Origin: JADKIH01 sp031411835
GTDB taxonomy: Bacteria > Bacteroidota > Bacteroidia > AKYH767-A > 2013-40CM-41-45
Assembly (NCBI GenBank): GCA_031411835.1
Contig: JANOBV010000123.1
Location: forward strand, 1-17,283
DNA length: 17,283 nucleotides
Direction of reading: 5' to 3'
This document shows, in pieces, positions 7,987 through 14,535 of this stretch. Within the stretch, counting starts at the first letter, position 1, and each line of letters begins with the position of its first letter. A program made the translations under genes and the position numbers. The notes under the pieces were generated by a model that did no database searches, was not told the origin of the DNA, and saw nothing but the letters and a program-made list of their open reading frames with translations.

Positions 7987-8724
7987 TCACTTATCCCTTT
8001 GGAATCGATTTTTTATTTTGGCAGGAAAATTCACAGCAACATCGGATCCTTTTGCAAGAAAAACAGAATGTGGTTTTTTATTCGAAATAAAGGGATCAAA
8101 TTCATTGCCGTATAAATTGTTAACATCACAAGTCAATTCAAATTCATTGATCGAGAATGTCTTCCATTTTTCATGCTTCAAAGTATATTCGACAGTGCAT
8201 TTTTCGTTTAATTTATTATAACCATAATAGTGCTCGAAAATGAATTCTTCTTCTGAACCTTTTTCAATTTCATTCAAGTCGGTAGAAGCTTTGACCAACA
8301 TTGAATTCATTTGACCTCCTTTTTTCTGCCACTCGTAATAAACATGGATCATTTTATCTTTAATGAAAATATTACTGCTCATTTTGGCAGTGCTGTAATG
8401 CTCATTGTAAAATAAATTGGCCATTTGAGAAACGAGTGGCTTAGGAACGATCTCTGATATAAAAGCAACTCCTCTTTTCCATTCTTTGCCATCATACCTT
8501 TTGATGTAAAACCGGAGATTAACTTCTTCAAAATTTATATGACCGGGCCACGGAATTCCAAATACTTTAGTGTTATTAAAAAGAAATCCAACTATACTTA
8601 CAATTGCTTTACCTTTGAATAAATCTAATTCAGTAAACGGAGGCAGATGTTTTTTTAAAATGATCGGATCAACTTCGTAATTGAACATGGCTAGATATTC
8701 CCATCTTGCCGTTAAAAATTTCAT
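7987..8724 (-). CDS. DUF2071 family protein (YqjF-like)
   Basis: A 245-residue soluble protein. Recognisable DUF2071 features are the N-terminal FLTARWEYLAMFNYEVDP followed by ILKKHLPP, then IVSIVGFLF, a VNLRFYIKR strand, GVAFISEIVPK and the NLFYNEHYSTAKM block near residues 105-120. The biochemical role of the family is not established. The ATG at 8722-8724 lies one base from the stop codon of the flavin-reductase-like gene, so the two are almost certainly co-transcribed and translationally coupled. This may mean a shared task, although none can be named from sequence. No signal peptide or membrane segment is seen. Confidence 0.85.
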   Translation of the reverse strand: MKFLTARWEYLAMFNYEVDPIILKKHLPPFTELDLFKGKAIVSIVGFLFNNTKVFGIPWPGHINFEEVNLRFYIKRYDGKEWKRGVAFISEIVPKPLVSQMANLFYNEHYSTAKMSSNIFIKDKMIHVYYEWQKKGGQMNSMLVKASTDLNEIEKGSEEEFIFEHYYGYNKLNEKCTVEYTLKHEKWKTFSINEFELTCDVNNLYGNEFDPFISNKKPHSVFLAKGSDVAVNFPAKIKNRFQRDK

Positions 8725-8725
8725 G

Positions 8726-9367
8726 TTATAGGCTTTTTAATTTTTCCAATGGTATTCCCGGTTTGGCATATTTATATCGATCAATAAATTGAGTTTTGTA
8801 ATAGGCATCAATGCCATTGCTGCAAATAATTTCCGCATGATCAAGATTGATAAATCCATCTTTCGACACAATGTTTTGCGTTAAATAAATGTTGAGTATT
8901 TCTCCGATGACTAAAAAAGTATTATTTAATTTGATAGGGATGATCTCCTTCAGCTCAAGAGCATATTTGATCTTGCTTTCTTTTACAAACGGCGCAATAA
9001 AATTATCTTTGAATTCCATACTTAATCCAACCTCTTCAAACTCATTGGTTCCTTCTTCGTATTTTGCACTACTCTGATGAGCTTTGTTCACAAACGACGG
9101 GTCGATATGATTTACTGTATAAATTCCGGTCGACTCAATATTAGCTAATGTATGTGGAGCAGCTTCTATTGGTCGATTAATATAGCCTATCAACGCAGGA
9201 TCTGAACCTAAGTGCACTAAGCTGCTAAAAATTGCAAGATTTGCCTGACCTTTTGAATTTACTGTTCCAATGAGGTTGACTGACTTAAATCCTGTTAGAC
9301 TATTAACGAAATTAGCTCTATAAAATCTTTCCCAGGAACTAATTTCTAAAGAGGAAATTGAATTCAT
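8726..9367 (-). CDS. Flavin reductase-like (FMN-binding split-barrel) protein
   Basis: A 213-residue protein of the flavin reductase-like/DIM6-NTAB type, which bind FMN in a split beta-barrel and act as NAD(P)H:flavin oxidoreductases or related flavoproteins. Visible family blocks are SVNLIGTVNSKGQANLAIFS near residues 28-47 (the strand and loop that start the FMN pocket), LIGYINRP near 59-66, then PHTLANIESTGIYTVNHI, the usual helix-strand pair. KYALELKEIIPIKL and FLVIGEILNIYL are the last barrel strands. No separate ferredoxin or NAD domain is present. It sits 91 nt downstream of the amidase gene and is fused into an operon with the DUF2071 gene by a 1-nt gap. The physiological electron acceptor is unknown. 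Confidence 0.87.
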   Translation of the reverse strand: MNSISSLEISSWERFYRANFVNSLTGFKSVNLIGTVNSKGQANLAIFSSLVHLGSDPALIGYINRPIEAAPHTLANIESTGIYTVNHIDPSFVNKAHQSSAKYEEGTNEFEEVGLSMEFKDNFIAPFVKESKIKYALELKEIIPIKLNNTFLVIGEILNIYLTQNIVSKDGFINLDHAEIICSNGIDAYYKTQFIDRYKYAKPGIPLEKLKSL

Positions 9368-9458
9368 ACTGCTTTAACATTCCTGACTTGAAATTGTTAA
9401 ATTTTATTGCAATTTGTCTTTAGAATGAGAGATGAACAAATTATGTGTAACAAAAATA

Positions 9459-11123
9459 TTAAAACCCTTTCGGATGCTCCAAGTGAAATCTTGTTGCATC
9501 TTGATATTTTTTTGCAACCGAAAGCATTTTTCCTTCATCAAAGAGTTGTCCAATAAATACAATGCTTGTTGGAGTTTTGGAATCCCAAAACCCATTGGGT
9601 ACAACTACGGAAGGGTGCCCGGTCAAATTTGTCACCAATAAATTATCTCCACTCAATGAAGGCGCAATACAAAGATCAACCTGTTTCATAATAGCATTCA
9701 TTTCCTGTACTAATTTATGACGAAGTCGGTTGGCACGGATGTATTCAGTTGCAGGAAAAAAATGAGCAGCTCTGAAATAGTTGGGCCATCGGTATTTTGT
9801 TTGCTGTGCCAGTAGATCATCGCGATTACTTAAGGTCAACTCATCGAATGCAGATGCCGCTTCACAAATAAGCAGAATGGACATATCATTGACCGGGAGT
9901 TTTGGTAGATCAAGTGGAATTAGTTTTGCACCCATTTTCGATAATTGTTGCATGGCTGCTTCATTGAAAGATTTATTGATAGCAGTATCTCCATCAAAAT
10001 CACTTTTGAAATATCCGATCTTTATCCCTTTCATGTTTATAGTCGGAGAATAATTGAAGGCTGCATCGATAGCAGCTTCATCTTTTCCATCTGAACCTGC
10101 AATAGCCTTTAGGACAATGGCGCAATCTTCTGTATTTCGACATAATGGACCAACTTTGTCCATGGTCCAGCTTAGAGCCATTGCTCCGCTACGACTGACT
10201 CTTCCGAATGTTGGACGTAAACCTGTCACGCCACAAAATGTCGAAGGTGAAATGATCGATCCCCATGTTTCAGATCCTATGGCAAATGGAACCAATCCGG
10301 CGGATACAGTTGCTGCCGGACCTGCAGAAGACCCACTCGATCCTTTGGTTGTGTCCCATGGATTGCGAGTCATTCCTCCAAACCAAATATCATCCATCGC
10401 TAATTCGCCTAATGATAGTTTTGCGATCAACACAGCACCGGCTTCGTTTAGTTTATTCACTACTGTAGCATCTTCATTGATCAACTGATCTTTGTACGGC
10501 GCAGCACCAAATGTAGTAACATAATTAATTGTGCTATACATATCTTTTAATCCGTATGGAATTCCATGGAGCATTCCTCGGTATTTTCCGGAAGCAATTT
10601 CTGCATCGGCTTTTCTTGCTGATTGCATTGCCAATGAGTCTGTAAAGGTGATGACGCAATGTAATTCATCTGCATGTCTTTTCAATCGCTCCATGTAAAA
10701 CTTAGTAAGCGCAACAGATGATATTTTTTTAGTTCGAATTAAATAAGCCAGTTGACCAATTGAGTAATATTTTAGTTCATCGAGGTTAGACGGTAACAGA
10801 GTTTTACTGTAATCAGAAGTACTAAAACTTGATGGTCCTTTTTTAATAATTACACCCAATGGAATAGGATTAAAATTGTAAGCAGGAGGAATGCTATTAG
10901 GTAGATCGATCTTTCGCATGTTCTCAATATTTTTCAATTGATCAACAAGCAAAGGAAGCATACTGTCTGTTTCCGATTCTGTAAAATTCATACCAATTAG
11001 TTTTTCAGCTTTTCTTACATCATCTCCACTGATAATGAATTTTTCTTCTACAACAAAGGCTCCCATGGCAAAGCAAAGGAGACCAAAAAATGTATTACGA
11101 ATATACTTTGAGTATGTATTCAT
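9459..11123 (-). CDS. Exported amidase-signature family hydrolase
   Basis: A 554-residue member of the amidase signature family, which hydrolyse amide bonds with a Ser-cisSer-Lys triad. The N-terminus has a basic start and a hydrophobic stretch (FFGLLCFAMGAFVV, residues 12-25), read as a signal peptide or membrane anchor. The LLCF cysteine does not fit a lipobox well. Visible triad candidates are Lys193 in GIPYGLKDMY, the cis-Ser at 262/263 in GSSGSSAGPA and the nucleophile Ser289 in GSETWGSI. FCGVTGLRPTFGRVSRSGAM follows, as is usual. A Trp replaces the first Gly of the common GGS around the nucleophile. The core resembles GatA, but the export signal and the ~115-residue N-terminal extension argue against the tRNA amidotransferase. 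Substrate unknown. The GNAT gene lies 119 nt upstream. Confidence 0.88.
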   Translation of the reverse strand: MNTYSKYIRNTFFGLLCFAMGAFVVEEKFIISGDDVRKAEKLIGMNFTESETDSMLPLLVDQLKNIENMRKIDLPNSIPPAYNFNPIPLGVIIKKGPSSFSTSDYSKTLLPSNLDELKYYSIGQLAYLIRTKKISSVALTKFYMERLKRHADELHCVITFTDSLAMQSARKADAEIASGKYRGMLHGIPYGLKDMYSTINYVTTFGAAPYKDQLINEDATVVNKLNEAGAVLIAKLSLGELAMDDIWFGGMTRNPWDTTKGSSGSSAGPAATVSAGLVPFAIGSETWGSIISPSTFCGVTGLRPTFGRVSRSGAMALSWTMDKVGPLCRNTEDCAIVLKAIAGSDGKDEAAIDAAFNYSPTINMKGIKIGYFKSDFDGDTAINKSFNEAAMQQLSKMGAKLIPLDLPKLPVNDMSILLICEAASAFDELTLSNRDDLLAQQTKYRWPNYFRAAHFFPATEYIRANRLRHKLVQEMNAIMKQVDLCIAPSLSGDNLLVTNLTGHPSVVVPNGFWDSKTPTSIVFIGQLFDEGKMLSVAKKYQDATRFHLEHPKGF

Positions 11124-11242
11124 TAATTATTGTTTTTTAATATCGGTTTTTCAAATGGAAGGTAATTCAAATGTATGTACTAAATTGAGATAAATTGTTT
11201 TAATATAAAGTTTGTTCAAAATTGCGACTCATTTAATTTTTA

Positions 11243-11725
11243 TTACATGTTCAACAGAAGTTCAAAATATAGCGCTTCTTTGTGTGGATTATGTCTATAA
11301 GCTGGAATGTTCTTAAAACCATTTTCAGTATAAAGTTTAATTGCCTGAGTCATGTAGTCCGCTGTGTCAAGTTTGATTGTAGAATACTTGCGCTCTTTTG
11401 CTGAAGAAATGCATTTATCCATCATCAGTTGACCAATTTTCATTCCTCTGTATTCCGGTTTGACGAACATTCGTTTTATCTCTGCATCCTCATTGCTAAA
11501 CCGTCGTAATCCGACAACACCGGCTGCTTTTCCATCGACTTTTGCAAGGAACATTCCTCCGTCTTCTTTGGAATACATAGAAGGTAATGACTCCATTTCT
11601 TTTTCGAAATTTTGAAAGGAAAGATCCATGCCTAGCCAGTTGACATATTCCAGAATCAATTCTTTGGCGAAATTGAAATCGCTTTCGGTCTCACAAACAA
11701 TAATTGTGATATTATTTTTATTCAT
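11243..11725 (-). CDS. GNAT family N-acetyltransferase
   Basis: A 160-residue protein with the GNAT fold, expected to move an acetyl group from acetyl-CoA to an amine. The order of elements fits: an N-terminal strand (ITIIVCETESD), central strands GGMFLAKVDGKAAGVVGLRR near 56-75, and strand 4 AEIKRMFVKPEYRG. The pyrophosphate-binding loop follows, YRGMKIG (92-98, the RxxxIG form of RxxGxG/A), leading into the helix QLMMDKCISSAK. The C-terminal block IKLDTADYMTQAIKLYTENG is motif B. The acceptor cannot be predicted. It is the first gene of the minus-strand run, and its start region (TTTATTC on the plus strand) is A/T-rich without a Shine-Dalgarno. Confidence 0.93.
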   Translation of the reverse strand: MNKNNITIIVCETESDFNFAKELILEYVNWLGMDLSFQNFEKEMESLPSMYSKEDGGMFLAKVDGKAAGVVGLRRFSNEDAEIKRMFVKPEYRGMKIGQLMMDKCISSAKERKYSTIKLDTADYMTQAIKLYTENGFKNIPAYRHNPHKEALYFELLLNM

Positions 11726-11870
11726 AATTTATTGGGAAGCCCTAGGATTATTATTAAAATCTAAAAGTAAATGATAAATAATTAAAAAGCTAAATTAATG
11801 GAATAGATTAAAATGAAGTTGGTGAAAAGTAAAGGCGAAATAATGAGTATGAGAATTGTGAACAAGGTTT

Positions 11871-12158
11871 TTAGAATTTCCTTAAAGATAAATGGACTAT
11901 TGGGTTCAATAATAATTCTAAACCTGAAATCGTAAGGATATTATCTGCTCTTGTAACTGTGTGCTTTTTAAGCGGTACCGATGGTAGTACTGATGTTACT
12001 TTGCCGTTGATATCAATGACTTCACCATGACAAGGACAAACAAAATCATTCGCGCTTTGATTGTAACCTTTGCTGCATCCGTTATGATTACAACTTTCTA
12101 TAAAAGTCGCCGCACCTGCTATTCCTATTCCTATTCCATATTCGAAATAATACTTCAT
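11871..12158 (-). CDS. Short Rieske [2Fe-2S] domain protein, apparently N-terminally shortened
   Basis: A 95-residue product carrying a complete Rieske cluster site: box 1 CNHNGC (Cys23, His25, Cys28) and box 2 CPCHG (Cys41, Cys43, His44), followed by DINGKVTSVLPSVPLKKHTV and a NILTIS strand. By family knowledge Cys23, His25, Cys41 and His44 would hold the cluster, and Cys28-Cys43 would form the stabilising disulphide. Stand-alone Rieske proteins are usually longer, with a leader and several strands before box 1. Here only 22 residues precede it, and they read as the low-complexity EYGIGIGIAGAA, encoded by a repeated GGAATA hexamer. An in-frame stop lies directly before the ATG, and no lost N-terminus is seen further upstream. 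It could be a degraded gene. It is divergent from the rhodopsin gene; electron partner unknown. Confidence 0.72.
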   Translation of the reverse strand: MKYYFEYGIGIGIAGAATFIESCNHNGCSKGYNQSANDFVCPCHGEVIDINGKVTSVLPSVPLKKHTVTRADNILTISGLELLLNPIVHLSLRKF

Positions 12159-12242
12159 TCAGAAATTAAAACACTTTGCATTAAATTTTAAATAAAATTT
12201 ATGATTACTATTTTTAAAAAAGAGTAGGATAACATATAATTA

Positions 12243-12300
12243 ATTGAATAGTTTTAATATTTCAATTAATTTTTAGTTAATACTATTAAAACTATTTAAT
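12243..12300. promoter_or_regulatory. Long AT-rich inverted repeat between the Rieske-like and rhodopsin genes
   Basis: AATAGTTTTAATA (12247-12259) is the exact reverse complement of TATTAAAACTATT (12284-12296). The pairing extends outward by one G-T and three A-T pairs, to 12243/12300. The 24-nt loop holds a second small inverted repeat (ATTAA/TTAAT). It lies 85 nt after the Rieske-like start and 100 nt before the rhodopsin start, inside the divergent promoter region. It could therefore be an operator, a cruciform or a leader hairpin. No clear -33/-7 promoter pair could be placed for either gene. Confidence 0.55.
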
Positions 12301-12400
12301 ATAATGTGATGTTGTAATTCTGTCGGGTTTAATTTAAGGGGCAGGTCCTCCAAAAAGATAATCCTATTAAAAATAATTCCAAACTTATAAGTCAAAAAAA

Positions 12401-13141
12401 ATGACACAAACACTACTACAAATGCACTCGATTCCGAGTGACAATTATGTGGCCTTCACATTCTTTGTGGGCACAATGGCGATGATGGCAGCTAGCGTTT
12501 TCTTCTTCTTTGAAATGTCTAATGTAGACAAGAAATGGAGAACATCTATTTTAGTTTCAGGGCTAATTACCTTCATTGCAGCAGTCCATTATTATTATAT
12601 GAGAGGATATAATTTGGATACAGGCGAATCTCCGGTGTTCTTCAGATATGTTGATTGGATACTTACTGTGCCTCTAATGTGTGTTGAATTTTATCTTATT
12701 ACGAAAAAAGCAGGCGCAAAAATCGGTTTGTTATGGCGATTAATTTTCGCGTCAGTAGTTATGCTTGTTACAGGTTACATTGGAGAAGCAATCTATGGTA
12801 GTCAAACGCAAAGCTGGGTATGGGGTCTCATCAGCGGCATTGCATATTTCTATATCGTTTACCTTGTTTGGTTTGGTGATGTTGCTAAGCTTGCTAACAA
12901 TGCAGGTCCTTCTGTTGCCAAGGCAGTTAAAACTCTTGGTTGGTTTGTTCTTGTAGGATGGGCTATTTATCCGCTTGGATATATTGCAGGAACTGAAGGT
13001 GGATTGTTTGGAATGAAAATACTTCAAGGTCTCTCAATGGATATCATTTATAACATTGGTGATGCCATTAACAAAATTGGTTTTGGTCTAGTAATTTATG
13101 CACTGGCTCAAGAAGATAAAGCTTACATAGCTGCAAAATAA
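12401..13141 (+). CDS. Light-driven proton-pumping rhodopsin with antenna-type glycine (proteorhodopsin/xanthorhodopsin group)
   Basis: A 246-residue, seven-helix inner-membrane protein that would pump protons outward in light with retinal as chromophore. Helix C reads RYVDWILTVPLMCVEFYLI, giving Arg82, the acceptor Asp85, Thr89 and the donor Glu96, i.e. the DTE pattern of proton pumps and not the NDQ or NTQ patterns of sodium or chloride pumps. His63 (VHYYYMRG) matches proteorhodopsin His75, and Lys225 in NKIGFG is the retinal Schiff-base lysine. Met93 is at the spectral tuning site (position 105 of proteorhodopsin), a residue associated with green absorption. In helix E, Gly142 (WGLISGIAYFYIVY) aligns with Phe152 of green proteorhodopsin and with the fenestration Gly of xanthorhodopsin. 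No cleavable signal peptide is evident. The start has an A-rich lead (eight A before ATG) and no Shine-Dalgarno. A blh-type retinal-forming gene follows. Confidence 0.96.
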   Translation: MTQTLLQMHSIPSDNYVAFTFFVGTMAMMAASVFFFFEMSNVDKKWRTSILVSGLITFIAAVHYYYMRGYNLDTGESPVFFRYVDWILTVPLMCVEFYLITKKAGAKIGLLWRLIFASVVMLVTGYIGEAIYGSQTQSWVWGLISGIAYFYIVYLVWFGDVAKLANNAGPSVAKAVKTLGWFVLVGWAIYPLGYIAGTEGGLFGMKILQGLSMDIIYNIGDAINKIGFGLVIYALAQEDKAYIAAK

Positions 13142-13149
13142 AAACAATG

Positions 13150-13184
13150 AAAAGTGTGATACTATTTGGTATCACACTTTTTTA
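13150..13184 (+). terminator. Strong terminator between rhodopsin and blh genes
   Basis: A perfect 13-bp stem: AAAAGTGTGATAC (13150-13162) pairs with GTATCACACTTTT (13169-13181) around a 6-nt loop, followed by more T (TTATTTTT). It begins 9 nt after the rhodopsin stop codon and ends 29 nt before the next ATG. Its A-rich upstream arm lets it work in both directions. Confidence 0.9.
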
Positions 13185-13212
13185 TTTTTCATAATTAGCA
13201 AATTGATCTGAC

Positions 13213-14145
13213 ATGAGGGTTCTACTGCTATTGATTGGTTGTATATTTCTTATACTTCAAAAATATATATCAGTAGATACAAATGTACAATTTGTGATCT
13301 TTCTAGCCGGCTTAATTTTATTGGGCATACCACATGGAGCGGCAGATTTGTTAGTTGCAAATCAAAATGCCGGATCGTCCGATAAACCTTTTTCAAAAGT
13401 TCGCTTTCTTGGAATTTATTTAAGCCGATTACTTTTATTTGCCGGTCTATTGTGGTTTTTCCCTACAGTCGGAATATTACTTTTTGTATTATTCGCCGGA
13501 TATCATTTTGGAGAGACGGACCTATATCAATTTAAAACTAATACTGTACTGGGTAAAATATTTGTTTTATCCTACGGAATTTTCATTTTAAGCGTTATAC
13601 TGTTGTTTCATTTTAACGAAGTGAAAGAAATACTTCAGCTGTTTGAAGCAGGGAAAGAAAATAAAATTTTGATCGATCTGATTGAAAGATATCGGTTTTA
13701 TATTCTATCGTTAGCCGGAATATTGTTCTTTACTTTTACTTTCATCTATTTTTTAAGAAATAATAGTTTCGATAGTAACGACAAAGGACAATTTTTAATT
13801 CACTTTGCTTTTATTCTTGTTATTTTATTTAATCTCCCACTCTTACTGGGATTTACATTTTATTTTGTAGTCTGGCATTCTATACTATCGCTAAAAAACA
13901 TATTTCTTTATTTGAGAATAAATAACAGATTCTCTCACAGACTTATAATGAAACAAATTATTATTTATAGTACTTTGTCTTTGGTGGGTATTGCAATTTT
14001 TGGGTTGACAGGTTTTATGTATGTCAGTAAAAGTGCAATTATTTCCTATATGTTTGTAGGTTTAGCAATTCTTACTGCGCCTCATATGCAAGTGATGCAC
14101 GATATGTACAATGGCATTAGAATGAAATGGATTGGTAAATTTTAA
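13213..14145 (+). CDS. blh: Brp/Blh-type beta-carotene 15,15'-dioxygenase
   Basis: A 310-residue polytopic inner-membrane enzyme expected to split beta-carotene with O2 into two retinal molecules for the neighbouring rhodopsin. Family marks, all with candidate iron ligands, are GIPHGAAD (His41, Asp45), FAGYHFGETD (His98), VVWHSILSLKN (His222) and TAPHMQVMHDMY (His291, His296, Asp297). About eight hydrophobic segments are visible, for example residues 3-16, 24-40, 68-97, 113-132, 163-180, 194-221, 247-269 and 274-289. Length is normal for the family. The family usually has GALDH at the first site and here it is GAADL, a mild departure. The strong terminator between it and the rhodopsin gene implies its own promoter or read-through. 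No beta-carotene synthesis genes (crtE, B, I, Y) are in the window. Confidence 0.92.
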   Translation: MRVLLLLIGCIFLILQKYISVDTNVQFVIFLAGLILLGIPHGAADLLVANQNAGSSDKPFSKVRFLGIYLSRLLLFAGLLWFFPTVGILLFVLFAGYHFGETDLYQFKTNTVLGKIFVLSYGIFILSVILLFHFNEVKEILQLFEAGKENKILIDLIERYRFYILSLAGILFFTFTFIYFLRNNSFDSNDKGQFLIHFAFILVILFNLPLLLGFTFYFVVWHSILSLKNIFLYLRINNRFSHRLIMKQIIIYSTLSLVGIAIFGLTGFMYVSKSAIISYMFVGLAILTAPHMQVMHDMYNGIRMKWIGKF

Positions 14146-14535
14146 ATTTTAATTCTCATTTATAATTTTTGTGCAAAGTAGTTCTGTTGAAGTTAGAAGC
14201 CTTGTTTACTCGCTATATTTTTGCCTGGATTGACAAATCGTATAGCATTAATACTGCAACGACAGTTGTTGTTAAAAATAATTTTGTTTTTGATTTTTTT
14301 TTTAAAAATATTGGGTCATCCTGTCTTTTAGTTTAAGTATATTTTTTTTTATTTATTATAAAGAGATTTCAATTGTTGGTTTAGTGCGATATTATGTGCA
14401 ATTTTATGAACTTTGATTGGAAAGTCAATCGAAAATGAAAGGTCGTCAGGCAGACTTTATTCTTTCACTAGGTGTTTAAAAGTGTCATTGGATTCCTTCT
14501 TTATATGCAAACCGGGAAGCCTACACTTCTGTTGT
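14146..14535. other. AT-rich intergenic region between convergent genes, weak hairpins only
   Basis: This gap separates the 3' ends of blh (+) and the T9SS-exported protein gene (-). No open frame of gene quality is present. It holds long T-runs (around 14284-14294 and 14341-14351). Two small hairpins stand close together: GATTG/CAATC at 14415-14430, and AAAGGTC (14438-14444) with GACTTT (14453-14458), one base bulged. They may end the two converging transcripts, but neither is followed by a convincing T-run on the minus strand. Confidence 0.6.

Noticed and set aside
10054..10488. A 144-codon plus-strand frame opposite the amidase gene
   Set aside because: It is antisense to the conserved catalytic region of the amidase, and its translation shows no recognisable domain.
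9459..11123. GatA subunit of the Glu-tRNA(Gln) amidotransferase
   Set aside because: The export signal, the long N-terminal extension and the altered GGS motif do not fit GatA.
12752..13027. Overlapping frames within the rhodopsin gene
   Set aside because: They lie in other frames of an unmistakable rhodopsin and show no family features.
12401..13141. Sodium-pumping (NDQ) or chloride-pumping (NTQ) rhodopsin
   Set aside because: Helix C has Asp85, Thr89 and Glu96, the proton-pump pattern.
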